This document shows positions 22,694 to 34,697 of a stretch of DNA of 64,000 bases, piece by piece. Location: the NCBI RefSeq assembly GCF_003253435.1, contig NZ_QKUB01000003.1, positions 1 through 64,000 of the forward strand. Direction: 5' to 3'. The stretch comes from Metamycoplasma auris (GTDB lineage Bacteria; Bacillota_I; Bacilli_A; Mycoplasmatales; Metamycoplasmataceae). Position 1 is the first letter of the stretch. The number at the start of each line of letters is the position of its first letter. A program made the position numbers and the translations under genes. The notes beneath the pieces are model-generated. The model had not been told where the DNA came from, ran no database searches, and worked only from the letters and a program-made list of their open reading frames with translations.

Positions 22694-22715
22694 ACTAAAT
22701 TTATATAAATTTAGT
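22694..22715. promoter_or_regulatory. 22-bp perfect palindrome upstream of pyrH
   Basis: The arm ACTAAATTTAT is followed directly by its reverse complement, 20 bases upstream of the pyrH start and downstream of ylxM. No T run follows on either strand, so it is not a standard terminator. It could be an operator or a simple hairpin. Confidence 0.4.
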
Positions 22716-22774
22716 CTATTAAATATTTATATATAATCTAAGCAAAATTATATATTAGTTTAATTTAAATGCTT

Positions 22775-23005
22775 TTATAAAGATTTGTCATTTATTTTTT
22801 TATCTAGAAGAAATAATTTTTCCTTACCTTTTTTCATTGCATCATATGCTCCAGATCTTGTCATTGCTAATTCATTAGCAATTTCTTGAAAAGATAAATC
22901 TTCAAATAGATATAGATATAATGCCTGTTTTTGAGATTGAGCTAAAAGAGCGCCATACTTTTCGAATAATTTAATTAATTTATCTCTTTCTTCAAAATCT
23001 TGCAT
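22775..23005 (-). CDS. ylxM: YlxM/p13-family helix-turn-helix protein
   Basis: A 76-residue protein with a sigma-factor-like helix-turn-helix: QALYLYLFEDLSFQEIA and MTRSGAYDAMKKGK fit the YlxM family. In Firmicutes it is encoded next to ffh/ftsY and is thought to act with the signal recognition particle. Here its ATG overlaps the ftsY stop (TAATG), supporting the assignment. It is slightly shorter than typical members. Confidence 0.9.
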   Translation of the reverse strand: MQDFEERDKLIKLFEKYGALLAQSQKQALYLYLFEDLSFQEIANELAMTRSGAYDAMKKGKEKLFLLDKKINDKSL

Positions 23006-24063
23006 TATTCATTAATACCCTTCATTAAACCAAAAATGTATGAATCTAAATCAAACTCTTCTAAATCCTCAATCTTCTCTCCTAATCCGATGTATTTTAC
23101 GGCTAAATTTATTTCATCTTTAATTGTTAATACAATTCCACCTTTTGAGGTACCATCCATCTTAGTCAACACAATACCACTAAGGTTTGTAGCTTCACCA
23201 AATGATTTAGCTTGTGAAATTCCATTTTGACCTGTTGTTGCATCTAAAACTAACAAACTTTCCTGTGGAGCACCTTCAATCTTTGAACTAATTATTTTAT
23301 TGATCTTTGATAATTCATTCATTAAATTAACTTTATTTTGCAATCTACCCGCTGTATCAATAATTAAAACATCATATTTTTCTTCTTTAGCCTTATCAAT
23401 AGCTCTATAAACAACCGCAGCAGGATCGACCTCGTTTTGTAATGGTTTAACTATATCTGCTCCAACTTTATTTGCTCATATTTCAAGTTGCTCAACAGCT
23501 GCTGTTCTAAAGGTATCAGCCGCAGCAATCAATACCTTATATCCCTCATTAATTAATTTGTAAGCAATTTTTGAAATTGATGTTGTTTTGCCAGACCCAT
23601 TAACTCCAACAACTAAAACTACATTAGTTCTATTTTTCTTAACATTTAAAGTCGTATCAATAATTGAATTTGATGTATAGATTGTAAAAAGTTTGTCAGC
23701 AATAATTTCATTTATTAATTTAGGATCGACAATATTTTCATTTTTTACTTCTTTTTTACACTCTTCAATGATTATTTGAACTAATTTCATTGAAATATCA
23801 GCCATTATTAGTATTTCTTCGAGTTCTTCAAAAAATTCTTCATCAATCTTATTGTGTTTATTTTGAAGCTGTTTAATACTTTCGATGAAGGATGAGTTAG
23901 ATTTTGATAGACCTGCAATGTATGTATCTAGTTTATTTTTTTTCTTTAATTCTTTTTCAAGTTGTTTCTTTTCTTTTGCTTCAATCTTTTCTTGTTTTTT
24001 TGCAATTCTTTCTTCTTTAGTACCAAAAAGTTTATCTTTTAATTTTGACCAAAACCCCATCAT
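23005..24063 (-). CDS. ftsY: Signal recognition particle receptor FtsY
   Basis: A 352-residue SRP-type GTPase that docks ribosome-SRP complexes at the membrane. The N-terminal region is highly charged (KEERIAKKQEKIEAKEKK), followed by the N domain and the G domain. The G domain has GVNGSGKTTSISKIA, AADTFRTAAVEQLEIW, a DTAGR motif and TKMDGTSKGG. One TGA lies at 23476. Two adjacent ATGs exist; the first (24063) is 5 bases after AGGAG. It is cotranscribed with ylxM. Confidence 0.96.
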
Positions 24064-24124
24064 TTCTCCTAAAAAGATTAATAAATTAATTGTATTTATA
24101 TAAATTTTAATATAAAAAATCTAA

Positions 24125-24197
24125 TAAAAAAAGAATAGTAAACTATTGAGTTTTTTTATATTTATTCATTTTAAAGTAACTCAATTATTTGCTATTC
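24125..24197 (-). terminator. Terminator after rlmD
   Basis: A 20-bp stem with a few mismatches (24133-24152 with 24178-24197) is followed on the minus strand by a run of T, about 30 bases after the rlmD stop. Confidence 0.7.
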
Positions 24198-24226
24198 GAT
24201 TATTTGTTTAAGTGATACATAAATTA

Positions 24227-25591
24227 TTAAATTTGATATTTTTTTTCAATCAAAACAAGTGTTTCAATATGTGGGGTTTGTGGGAACATATCAAATGGTT
24301 GAACTTTTTTAATTAAATAATCATTCTTAACAAACTCATTTAAGTCTCTTATTAAGGTCTTGGGGTCACAACTTAAATATAAGATTTTATTGATTTTTGA
24401 TTCAACAATAGCATTGATACTTTCTTTTCTTAATCCTTCTCTAGGAGGATCAAAGATAATTAGATCAATTTTTTCTTTATTTTGATTTATTCATTCATTT
24501 GCATCTGCATTTATTATTTCTATATTTGAAATATTATTTAATTCAATATTTCTTTTTGCTTGGTCTGTCGCATTTTTGTTTAATTCAATTGAATAAACCT
24601 TATTTGTCTTGTTAGCAATATAACACGCAATCGTACCAACCCCACTAAATGCATCAACAACATTTAAATTTTCATTTGGAATTAATTCATATATTTGTTG
24701 ATAGATTTCTTTAGTAACCTCTTCATTAATTTGATAGAAACTATCATTTTTGACTTCAAAAATATTATTATTGATTTTACATTTTATTCCTTGATGATTT
24801 AATAAATTGATTCATTTATTCTCTAGTTCATTAAAGATACTAATTTTATATGCATCATCTAATTTATTGATTTCATTCAAATTGTCTATCAATCTTTTTT
24901 CAATATTTCTATCAATATATAGAATAATTTCTATTTCATTTGTTGAATAATTGTTGGCTCTTAAAGTAATTTTTTTAGGTTTTAGTGAAAGAATTGTATC
25001 TTTAAATTGTTTGTTATTTTTACTAGACGGATTTAATAAAACTGATTTATAAAAGTCTCGTATTGTTTGATTTGCTAACAATAAATCTTTTTGTTCAACT
25101 AATTCATGACTATGTCTTTTATAAAATCCAAAGGATATCTTATTAGTTTTATAATCAACTTGAAGTGTAATCTTATTACGATAGGATAATTGATTTGGTG
25201 ACTTGATTATTGAATTAATTTTATTAATTCCTAAATTTCTTCTGAATAAGTTTTCAATAAGATTTTGTTTAAACTCTATTTGATTTTCATAACTTAGAAC
25301 AACAAGTAGAGCACTGCCGCTTTCATATAACATGCTTTCATCAAGATCTAATTTTCTTCTTGCATTTGAGGTTTTTATAAAGTTTATAACTTTTGCAAAA
25401 CAGCACTTTTTGGAATAATAAGTAATTTGAATATCAGCAATTTCTTGAGGTAGTAAATTATAAACAAAAATAGGAACTTCAAAATCCCTTATGATACAAA
25501 GCCCTTCATAACTTAGTCCATCAAACAAAGATTGATTATTTGTTATATTCCTTAAAATTAAATCTTTTTTTAATTGAATATTTTTATTCAT
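24227..25591 (-). CDS. rlmD: 23S rRNA (uracil-5-)-methyltransferase, TrmA/RlmD family
   Basis: A 454-residue SAM-dependent m5U methyltransferase. The C-terminal catalytic domain has VDAFSGVGTIACYIA (SAM binding), FDPPREGLRKE and LSCDPKTLIRDL with the nucleophilic Cys. The N-terminal part, to about residue 60, is divergent and could be a TRAM-like RNA-binding region. The family includes RlmC, RlmD and RlmCD, which act at 23S U747 and/or U1939, and TrmA; which base is modified cannot be told from sequence alone, so the symbol is provisional. Its start overlaps the mnmE stop (TAATG). Confidence 0.88.
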
Positions 25592-26934
25592 TATTTACCC
25601 AAGCAAAATTTATTAAACATATTATCAAGTAACGCTTCGTTATCATGCTCTTTGTTCAAAATTTCTCTTAATATTGCTCAAGCTTTATTTATATCTAAGA
25701 TAACAACTTCTGGTCCAAAACCTGCTTTTAAGCTTTCAATTGTGGTATTTAGTTCATTAATGCATTGTTTTAAAAGTCCGATTCTTCTTGTGTTATAAAT
25801 TAATTCAGGATCTTCATAATCTAAGTTTAAATAATTTTTAATAAGTGCATTTTTTAGTTCTCATAGATAACCATTTTTAGCTGAAGTTAGAATTACATTA
25901 TTGGAAACTTTTTCTTTAAGCAAATCACTTTTGTTTATTACTGGAATATAGATTTTATTTTTTGATAATTCTTTTATTTTTATATCTTCTTCATTTTCTT
26001 TATGCATTGGACTTGTTAAATGAACCACAATTTTAGCTTCTTCGATAGCTTTAATTGAACGTTCTATTCCAATTGATTCAATTTTGTCATTTGTTTTTCT
26101 TATTCCAGCTGTATCAATCATTTTGAATAGAATACCATTTAATTCATATGTATCTTCCACTATATCTCTAGTAGTTCCTGCTATGTCTGTAACTATAGCT
26201 TTTTCTTTTCCTAATAGATTATTTAAAATTGATGATTTCCCAGTATTGGGTTGACCTACAATAGCTACCTTAATTCCGTTATAAACATCTGAGGCATTTT
26301 CTGATTTTTTAACAATTATTTCAATATTATTTTTTAAATTATTAATCATAGTTAATAATTTTTCACTATTCATTTGTTCAATATCATTGTAGTCAGAATA
26401 ATCAATATTTATTTCGATAATTGAAATAATCATTAAAAGTTGTTGTTCTAATTTATCAATTATTTCACTGTCTTTATCATTGAATTGTGTGATTGCTATT
26501 TCAGCTTGAATATTTGTTTGCGCATGAATTAATGAATTGATTGCTTCTGCTTTTTCTAGACTTATTTTTCCATTTAAAAAGGCTCTTCTTGAAAATTCTC
26601 CACGATTTGCCATTCTAGCTCCGTTGGCTAGAATTAAGTTTAAGATTTTATTTGTTACTATAATCCCACCATGAGCATTAATTTCAATTGTATCTTCACC
26701 AGTAAAATTTTTGTTTCCAATAAAAAAATTAACTAAAACTTCATCAATTATTTTTTTTGTTCTTGGGTCAACTATATATCCGTAAGTAATCGTTTTATCT
26801 GTTCCAATTTTTCCTGTGTAAATTTTCTTTATTATTTCAATAGCATCTGGACCGGATATTCTAATTATAGAAATTGCTTGGTTAATATTACCTGATGAAA
26901 TAGCAGCAATTGTATCGTTATAAATATTTTTCAT
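25591..26934 (-). CDS. mnmE: tRNA modification GTPase MnmE
   Basis: A 447-residue GTPase that, with MnmG, installs the carboxymethylaminomethyl group at tRNA wobble U34. The N-terminal tetrahydrofolate-binding domain starts NDTIAAISS. The G domain has GQPNTGKSSILN (Walker A), AGTTRD, DTAG and NKSD. The C-terminus is NKFCLGK, the conserved FC(I/L)GK end. One TGA Trp lies after residue 357. The 278-base gap upstream contains only short hairpins and no supported gene. Confidence 0.96.
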
Positions 26935-27190
26935 AGATTAAATTATAGAATAATTTATTTTTTGTTATACATATGAGTTTTTAATAAATTTTAAATTTAA
27001 TTGTTAAATTTTGAAATTAATGAAAGACAAGTTATCTGTTATTTTAATTAATAATATAAATAAAGGCTGTAAATAAATAAAAAAGCAATATAAATTGCTT
27101 AAATTAAGTTGAAAATGATGTTAATAATCATGTATATAAAAAAGGATATTATAAAAATTATTGACATTTCTATATTTTATAGAAAATAAA

Positions 27191-27210
27191 AAAGCAAGTT
27201 ACCTTGCTTT
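27191..27210 (-). terminator. Terminator after pepO
   Basis: AAAGCAAG and CTTGCTTT form an 8-bp stem directly after the pepO stop, with T residues on the minus strand. A weaker similar hairpin lies near 27083-27100. Confidence 0.75.
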
Positions 27211-27212
27211 AA

Positions 27213-29123
27213 TTATCATATCTTAACTCTTTTGTTGGAAGGAAGATACATCTTGTCACCTTTTTTAATGTCAAAGGCATCATAGAAATCATCTGAGTTT
27301 TGAATTTGAATATTTGCTCTTAAGACCACTGGAGCATGTACATCAGTATCGATTAATAGTTTTTGTAATTCCTTACGGTATTTTGAACGTCAATTAATTG
27401 CGTAATTGATATAAAATTCCTTGGCATTAAAGTCATCTTCGGTTTTTGCTGCTTCTAGAGCGCAAGACACTCCGCCCGCATCTGCGATGTTTTCTGAAAC
27501 AGTTAATTTACCATTACATTTTCCTGCTTCAGTTTTTTTACCATCGAATAATTCAATCATCTTTTGTGCACGTTTATTGAACTCGTTTTTGTCTTGTTCT
27601 GTTCATCAATTAACCATATTTCCGACTTCATCAAAATTGGCACCGTTATTATCAAATGCATGTGATATTTCATGTGCGATAACAGTTCCTATACCACCAT
27701 AATTTCTTGATGATGATTGTTTTTTACTATAGAATGGAGCTTGAAGAATTCCAGCTGGAAATACAATGATATTTTTAGTTGGGTTATAGTAGGCATTTAC
27801 TATTGCAGGTGTCATTGATCATAAGTCTTTGTTTTTCTTTTTTCCATATTGTTGGAATTTATATTCTGATTCAATTCTTTGAAATTCCATAACATTCATT
27901 AATAGGGCATTGTAGCCATCATATTCTTTAAGAATTAGCTTATCGTAGTATTCTTCGTATATTTTAGGAAAACCTACATATGCACCTATTTTGGATAGTT
28001 TTAAAATTGCTTTTTCTTTTGTTGCTTCAGAAAGTCAATTATTACTCTTTAAACGTTTAGCATAGATTGAAATCATTTTATCAATCATTGATTCAACATT
28101 TTTCTTATTTTCTTCTCCAAAGAAAGTTTCACCATAATATTTTCCAAAAGGCATTTTGTAAATACTGTCAACAACTAATTTAATGGCAATTTTTTGTTTT
28201 GGTTGAGCTTTTAATTGTCCTCTTAGTGATCTCGAGAATTCACCAGAAATGACTAAACTATCGTAATCTAAAAAAGGAGCCAAAGATAAGATTGTATTTA
28301 TGTACAAGAAAGCTTTGTAATTATCAAAGTTTTCTGGAGTAAGTAAGAGTGATAAATCATCAATCAAGCGATCTGAAACAGAAATTACTTGGTCAATTTC
28401 TTCGCTATAAATACTTCTAATAATGTTTGATAATTTAAGTGTCTTGATTTTCGAATCAAATTCTGAAACTTTTTTTGGATTGTAAATATTGGTTATAACT
28501 GCTCATTCCTCAGCAGATAATATGTATTTAGCTGCTTCAGTATCTCATAATAAAGCTTTGTTAATTAAATTCTCAACTCATTTAGTATCTTTACTAATTT
28601 TTAAAAGAAGTTTCTTAACCATTGAAATTCAAATTTTATACATTGAATTCTTTTTTTCTTCATCTGAATAGTATTGCTTTTCAGGGAGAATAACATTAGG
28701 ACACGAAACAAAAAGAATTTGTTTCTCAAAATTTTTGAAATCAGTCTCAATGAAAAATGGAATAGGAAGTTCAAATCCGCTGAATAGAAAATATTTATAA
28801 TTACTTTCTAAATCAGCTCAACTTTGAAGTGAATTAATTTTGTCCAAGATTGGTAGTATGGGTTTAATACCATTGCTTCTTCTTTGGTTTCAATCACTAA
28901 ATAATTTGTAAAATTTAACCATTTCTAAAAGCGTTGGATTATTTTTTATATCAGAAGGATCTTCGATTCATTTGTTCATTAATTTTATTTTCAATTTCGT
29001 TAGACTTTCATCTAGTCTTTCAAAAGAACCAACAGACGATTTGTTATCCGGAATTTTGTGTTTAGCTAATCATTCACCATTAATTGCCTCAAAAAAATTA
29101 TCTTTTATAAGTTTCTTATTCAT
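27213..29123 (-). CDS. pepO: M13-family metallopeptidase (PepO)
   Basis: A 636-residue neprilysin-type zinc endopeptidase. The zinc motif is IAHEISHAFDNNGANFDEVGN near residue 475. NAYYNPTKNIIVFPAGILQ precedes it, and the C-terminal end is RVKIW, corresponding to the family's CxVW end. There is no signal peptide or membrane segment, so it is probably cytoplasmic and may degrade imported peptides. Many TGA Trp codons are in frame. GAAAGG lies before the ATG. The gene starts 3 bases after the stop of the unknown membrane-anchored gene, which implies one transcript with pcrA. Confidence 0.93.
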
Positions 29124-29126
29124 AAA

Positions 29127-30740
29127 TTACCTTTCTTTATTCTTTACACCAAACTTTTTATCGATTTTATTTTTTGCATAAAATATTTTCAAATTATTGA
29201 GTGTAATTGCTTTTTTGAAATTCTTGTAATTGATTTTTTCAAAAACAATTGATATATTTAATTTTTCAGCTTTTCTTAAAAGAAAATTTAAGTGTATGAT
29301 GATACTTGGTTGATCATTTTTTTTTACAATTTCTTCATCAATTCAAATCATATCAATTCAATCATCAATATTGAATATGATACTTTCATTTATTTCAGTT
29401 AATTTTATTTTGGCTTTAAAAGCATTATTAATCTTTCTAATTTGCTCAACTTTTTTCTTTGTTCGACCTAAAGTTTTTTTGCTATTAATTTTTATTAATT
29501 GCAAAAAATTTTGAGATTTGGAATTAAGTTCATTGATTGTTGTATTATCAATGGTATTAAAAATATAGTCTTGAATATTAATAATTTTATTTTCGATACT
29601 TTCGGAACCAATATTTTTATAAAAATGTCAAAAAGAATTCTTATAGAGATCAAAAATAGTTCAAATTTCCTTGTTTTCTTTATCAAGAAACTTAAATTCT
29701 TTTTTAAACTCTTTATCAATCTGCAATATATCAAACCTTTGGATTGAATCTTCTAAATCATTTAAGTAAATTTGTTTTTTATCAAAATCATTCAATTTTA
29801 GATTACTTTTAATTAAATCGTATTTATTCTTGAATGCAATAAATTCATTTGAATCAATTAAATTATTAGATAACCAATAACTGTCAAGATTCAAATCTAA
29901 TTTTAAATAGTCAAATATTAACTCATAGTTATAAATGGCTAACGAAGGATCTTCTTTATTTACAATCAATGAACTATTAAATGCATAAAATGACTTAAAA
30001 AAATTCTTATATCAATAAGAGTAGTAGTTTTTAATAATCTTAATGATTTTATTGGAACTTTTTAAACTAAATTTATTTTTAGGAAATAGCAAAAAGAGTT
30101 TATTTCAATCTAAAATAGTTTGAACTCCCATAATCTTATGTTGAATGAATAGATCTCTAAATATCTTTATTAAACCATCAAAACTATTGATGTTTTTGAT
30201 ATTTAACATGAGTACACAAGCAACATATTCGTCTTCGGGATTTAGTAGATAATTGATGTTTGTATTCAATCCTTCAATGATTGTTCTTTCAATATTTGTA
30301 ATTTCTTTTCAACTAAGACTTACCAATAATTTGTTTTCATCAATAAAATTAAGTTCAATATTTACTTTTGTAATACTTAATGATAATTTGTTTTTTTGTT
30401 TGTTAAAATCGATTCTTATATTTTTTCTAGTTTCAATTGCATGTTCAAAAGCATAAGAAGCTTTTTCATCTAGCAAACTTAGGAAGGATTCGAGTTTCTT
30501 TCATCTTTTATTTCATAATGAAAGTTTTTTTAAAAAGAAAGGTTGAGTATAAAGATTTTGAATATCACTGCGATATTTAATTCTTTCTTTTGCAATATTA
30601 ACTTCAAGAAAAATTTGGCCATTTGTATTATTGATATCCCATTTTCTTTTGTTAATTAAATAAATAAGTAGGAAGGTGACTACACATACGCTGCTTAATA
30701 ATATAAGAATAAATATGATTAAAGCATTATTCAAACTCAT
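29127..30740 (-). CDS. Hypothetical single-pass membrane-anchored protein
   Basis: A 537-residue protein with one N-terminal membrane helix (about residues 7-29) followed by NKRKW and a long soluble, Lys/Asn/Ile-rich region, predicted on the cytoplasmic side if the positive-inside rule holds. The second half is rich in helix-forming charged segments. No family was recognised. It overlaps the end of pcrA by 14 bases and ends 3 bases before pepO, so it is translated between the two. An upstream in-frame ATG (30752) would extend it four residues into pcrA; the ATG at 30740 was chosen because the hydrophobic segment follows directly. Confidence 0.8.
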
Positions 30741-32946
30741 TGATATTGCCATCCCATTTTTTGATTGAGTGATGTGAACGTTCGAATTGTTTGATTCCTT
30801 TATCGTTTTGGAATTTAACGGTAATGATTGAACCAATTAAGTCAATAATTTGTCCCTTGCCATAGACTTTATGAATAATATAATCTCCAACAATTAAATC
30901 ACTATTATTTAAATCGTTTTCCTTAGTTAGTGCAAAATCAGAAGCTAAATTTATTGAATCGTGTTTACTTCTAATTCCTGTTTCATCAATAAAACGACTT
31001 CTTTTTGTAAATCCAGAACGATTGATGGCGAATGAAAAATACAATTTTTTCTTTGCACGTGTGATTGCTACATACATTAATCTTCGTTCTTCTTCTAAAG
31101 CTTCAATATCTTCTTTATAGTTATCAAGATTTCTTATAAAAGTAAATTCACGATTAGGGGAATGAATGATAGATCTTCTTAGAGGGAATATCCCATCTGC
31201 AAGGCCGCAGATGAAAACATAATCAAATTCAAGACCTTTAGCATTATGTACTGTCATTAATGAGACAAAACTGGTTGCATCATCTTCAACATCACGATCT
31301 GTAATCAATGTGATTTCTTGAAGATATTCATCAATGCTACCTTTTTTGTTTTTGTTTTCTCAACGTTCAATTGCATTAATTAAACTTAGAAAATTTTCTT
31401 TTCTACTTTCATATTCTTCTTCAATATTTCTAAATGGTTCAAAATAACCAATAACTTGAATCATAAATTCTTTTAGCATTGTGCTAATTTTATTAGTTTT
31501 AAGTGCAACTCTAGCTCAACGAATGTTATTAATTAGATTTGCTATTTGTTGAATTGTGATTGTTGATATGTGTAAAGTATTCTGAATTTTATCAAAGTGA
31601 TTTTCAATTGCATCAAATAAATTAATACCTTTTTCACGTGCAAAATTAAGAAGTTTTTCAATTGTAACTTCACCAATTTTTCTTGATGGTTTATTAATTA
31701 TTCTTAGAAACATTAATTCATTTCCATCGTGAATAACTCTTAGGTAAGCAAGAGCATCTTTAATTTCTTCTCTTTGATAAAATTTGATTGAACCAAAAAG
31801 TTTATAGATTGTATTTTCTCTAATCAATGCTTCTTCGATAGCTCTTGAATAACTATTTGTACGAAATAAGATTGCGATATTTTTTAATTGAATTCGATTT
31901 CTTTTTAATTTTGATATGTTTTGAGCAATTCATCTTGCTTCATCTTCTTCAGAATAACCACTAAAGAATTCAACATCCTCACCCTCTTCGTTATAAGTAT
32001 AAAGTTTTTTTTCTAGTCTTATTTTGTTGTTAGTAATCAATCTATTAGCATACTTCAAAATGGTTTTAGTTGATCGATAATTTTCTTCAAGTTTTATGGT
32101 TAAGGCATTTGGATAATCTTTATGAAAATTGATGATGATATTGATATCAGCATTTCTTCAACTATAAATTGTCTGATCTGGGTCACCAACGATTGTTAGA
32201 TTGTTTGTTGAACATAATTTTTGAAGAATTTTATATTGAATTATGCTTGTATCTTGGAATTCATCAATTAATAAATAATTATATCTTCTTGCTCATTTAT
32301 TAGCAGTTCGATAAAATTTTGGGTCATAAAACAACTTATAAACAAAAACTAAGAGATCATCAAAGTCAAGCGCTTGTGATCTTTCTAGTCTATCTTGATA
32401 TTTCTTATAAATTAATTCTTTTGTTTGGATTGATTTTTTTTCTTCATCTGAAAGTGTTGGGTCATCTTCTTCGGATTCAATATTTAAAAAATCAAATAAG
32501 GCGTTTTTTTTGTTTTGAATAAAACTAATAATTGAATTATAACTATATTCAACATTTGAAATTTCAAGTTCTGAATATACTGATTTTAGAATGGCTTTTT
32601 GGTCTATTTCATCAACAATTTGAAAGTCATTGCGATAACCTAAAAGATGTATATCACGTCTAAGAATATTTGAACAGATTGAATGAAATGTTGTAATTGT
32701 TGGAAGTTTTGTTTCATCATCAAGGATACTAGCAACTCTTGATTTCATTTCGCTTGCAGCCTTGTTAGAAAAAGTTAAAGCTAAAATTCGCGAAGGATCT
32801 ATGTCTAATTCATTAATTAGATAAGTTATTTTATATGTTAGAACTCTGGTTTTTCCAGAACCAGCTCCCGCAATAATCCGCAGCGGACCCTCGTTATATT
32901 CAACAGCTCTGCGTTGCTGTTCATTTAAATTATCTAAATTTAGCAT
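30727..32946 (-). CDS. pcrA: UvrD/PcrA-family ATP-dependent DNA helicase
   Basis: A 739-residue superfamily 1A helicase for repair and replication restart. Motif Q/I reads LNEQQRRAVEY then GAGSGKTRVLTYKI. Later motifs include LTFSNKAASEMK, FQDTS(I/V)IQ-type DE helicase residues read from the minus strand near 32.24 kb, VGDPDQTIYSW, LMTVHNAKGLEFD and VAITRAKKKLYFS. The C-terminus (DYIIHKVYGKG, ITVKFQND) is a KOW/Tudor-like segment as in PcrA, which binds RNA polymerase. AGGAGGA precedes the ATG. UvrD and PcrA cannot be separated by name alone. Confidence 0.94.
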
Positions 32947-33012
32947 ATTATCCTCCTTTTGTTATAACTTATTTAATTATATCTTATTAAATATGCGCAA
33001 AATAGTACTACT

Positions 33013-33037
33013 AAAAAATAGCTATAATTAGCTATTT
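33013..33037 (-). terminator. Terminator after the RDD protein gene
   Basis: A 9-bp perfect stem (AAATAGCTA with TAGCTATTT) overlaps the stop codon. The minus-strand product then has a T run. Confidence 0.7.
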
Positions 33038-33694
33038 AAACCAATTAATTTTTGGAAGTTCTCTTCTTTTGGAAATAATTAATTTATTTTTAAATTCTTC
33101 ATCATCTTCAATTTCTTCAAATTTATTTTTCCAAACAGTTTGTGTTCTTGATAATTTATCATTTCAATTAAGTCTAGTTGAACTTATTCCTGAGAGAATG
33201 ATTAAGATTTGAGCATTTATTGCAATTGTTGCAAGCAATGAAGGAATGGCTAATATTATTTTTTGTCCAGCGTTTAACTTTTTACCTCTTGCTGCATCAA
33301 TAAAACCATCAGCTGAAATGAGCATAAAACTTAGAAAAACAAAAATTCAAAATAAGGCAAATAATCTTTGGCGATCAAAAATATACTTAGATAATTTTCT
33401 GTTTTGGTCAATTTGAATAATTTTAATTTTGCAAATTAACATCCCGATAGTTTGTCCCTTGAGAATAATAGGAATTAAAATGTATTCAAGAATAATAAAT
33501 AAAATTATTACTAGCAACCAAACTCTAAAAATTATCTCTTTGAAGATTTTGTTATTTGTATAGAAATCCATATTCTTGTAATTAAAAACAATAAATGAAG
33601 TCCCAATTGAAAAAATAATAAACAATAATAAATCAATTAATGTAGCTAGAAGTCTGATTCAAAAATTAGCTTTTATATTTTTTTTTACTATCAT
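33032..33694 (-). CDS. RDD-family membrane protein
   Basis: A 220-residue protein with the RDD-type start (FWIRLLATLIDLLLF: Arg in helix 1 and Asp close by) and about four to five membrane segments. A cytoplasmic tail is rich in charged residues (KFEEIEDDEEFKNK). KGQTIGMLICKIKII is the typical RDD linker motif. The role of these proteins is uncertain; some are linked to ion transport. Its start overlaps the end of the glycosyltransferase gene by 7 bases, so both belong to one unit with asnS. Confidence 0.82.
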
Positions 33695-34689
33695 GTGAAT
33701 TTTTTAAAAATTAAATTTCATTTTTTGCTAAAACCATCAGTTAAATTGTTTAAATCATTGATTTTGAATTCTTTAAAATAAGGATTAGTCTCTAGTTGTT
33801 TTAGTCAAAACTCTTTTTGATTCTTTATTTCTTTTAAAAGCGAGTTTCTTATGTTGGTATAGACCTTGTATTTTAATGAATCTTTTTTAATTTTAAAAAT
33901 ACCTAAATACCCAGCGACATAGTAACAAAAAGAAATAAGATTAGCAAAAATTAATGCATCTTTTTTGTTAGTATCTTCATCGTTGATTGAAGAAATGATT
34001 GAGTTTCAAACTCTTGTTAAAGAATTAATATTGAATAAAATGAATTTACCATTTACATCAGAGATTCAAGTATTTTTGTAATAAACGTATGATTTTGCTT
34101 TAAAAAAGCAATCAAAAATGAATTTTATGGAACTTTCAAAGTTAAAGTTTTTAATTTTGGATTTCTTAATTACTTCAGAAATAATTTCTTTCTTAATAAT
34201 GTAATTTGAGTTAGATGAGGATGCTAAAGCAAGAGGTAAATTATTGGTTTCTAAATCGATAATATTAAGGTTTGGAAGAATCTCATCTTTGTAAAATGAA
34301 AATACATTTTCTTTTTTAGAATAAGGAATTTCAATAATATCTGGAAATTTATCTAGTGTTTCTAGAAACGAATTTATTCGTTCAATAAATTCACTCTTTA
34401 TCTTGTAAGTTTGCTTCAAAATGTGAACATATGGCGTGTCAACTAAGTCAATTGCAGTTTTAAGTGTGGAATCAAGACTTTGGTGTGATGAATTGATAAG
34501 AATTTTACTTTTTTCTTTATGTTTTGTTTGTAATTTATCAAATTCAAATATTTGCTCATTAGTTGGATTATCGATTGTAATAATAAGATCAAAATTATTA
34601 TTTTTTTGTTTATATATGTTGTGTAGAATTTTATCAATAGCAATATTTGGATTGTAAATAGGAATTATAATTGTTAAATTTTTATTCAT
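33688..34689 (-). CDS. Family 2 glycosyltransferase-like protein
   Basis: A 333-residue protein with an N-terminal GT-A fold: NLTIIIPIYNPN at the start, then DLIITIDNPTN. The region where DxD is expected reads TPYVHIL, so the metal motif is not obvious. The C-terminal half is predicted helical and lacks membrane segments. Family 2 enzymes make glycolipids or capsule in mycoplasmas; the acceptor is unknown, and activity is uncertain because the catalytic motif is weak. It starts 8 bases after asnS and overlaps the RDD gene. Confidence 0.7.
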
Positions 34690-34697
34690 ATTTTAAC

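Noticed and set aside
26935..27212. A possible small gene in the mnmE-pepO gap (for example from 27130).
   Set aside because: The only open frame is about 19 codons, with no ribosome site or similarity; small hairpins explain the structure.
30727..30836. Extension of the unknown membrane protein upstream into pcrA.
   Set aside because: The additional residues are the out-of-frame end of pcrA, and the membrane helix begins right after the ATG at 30740.
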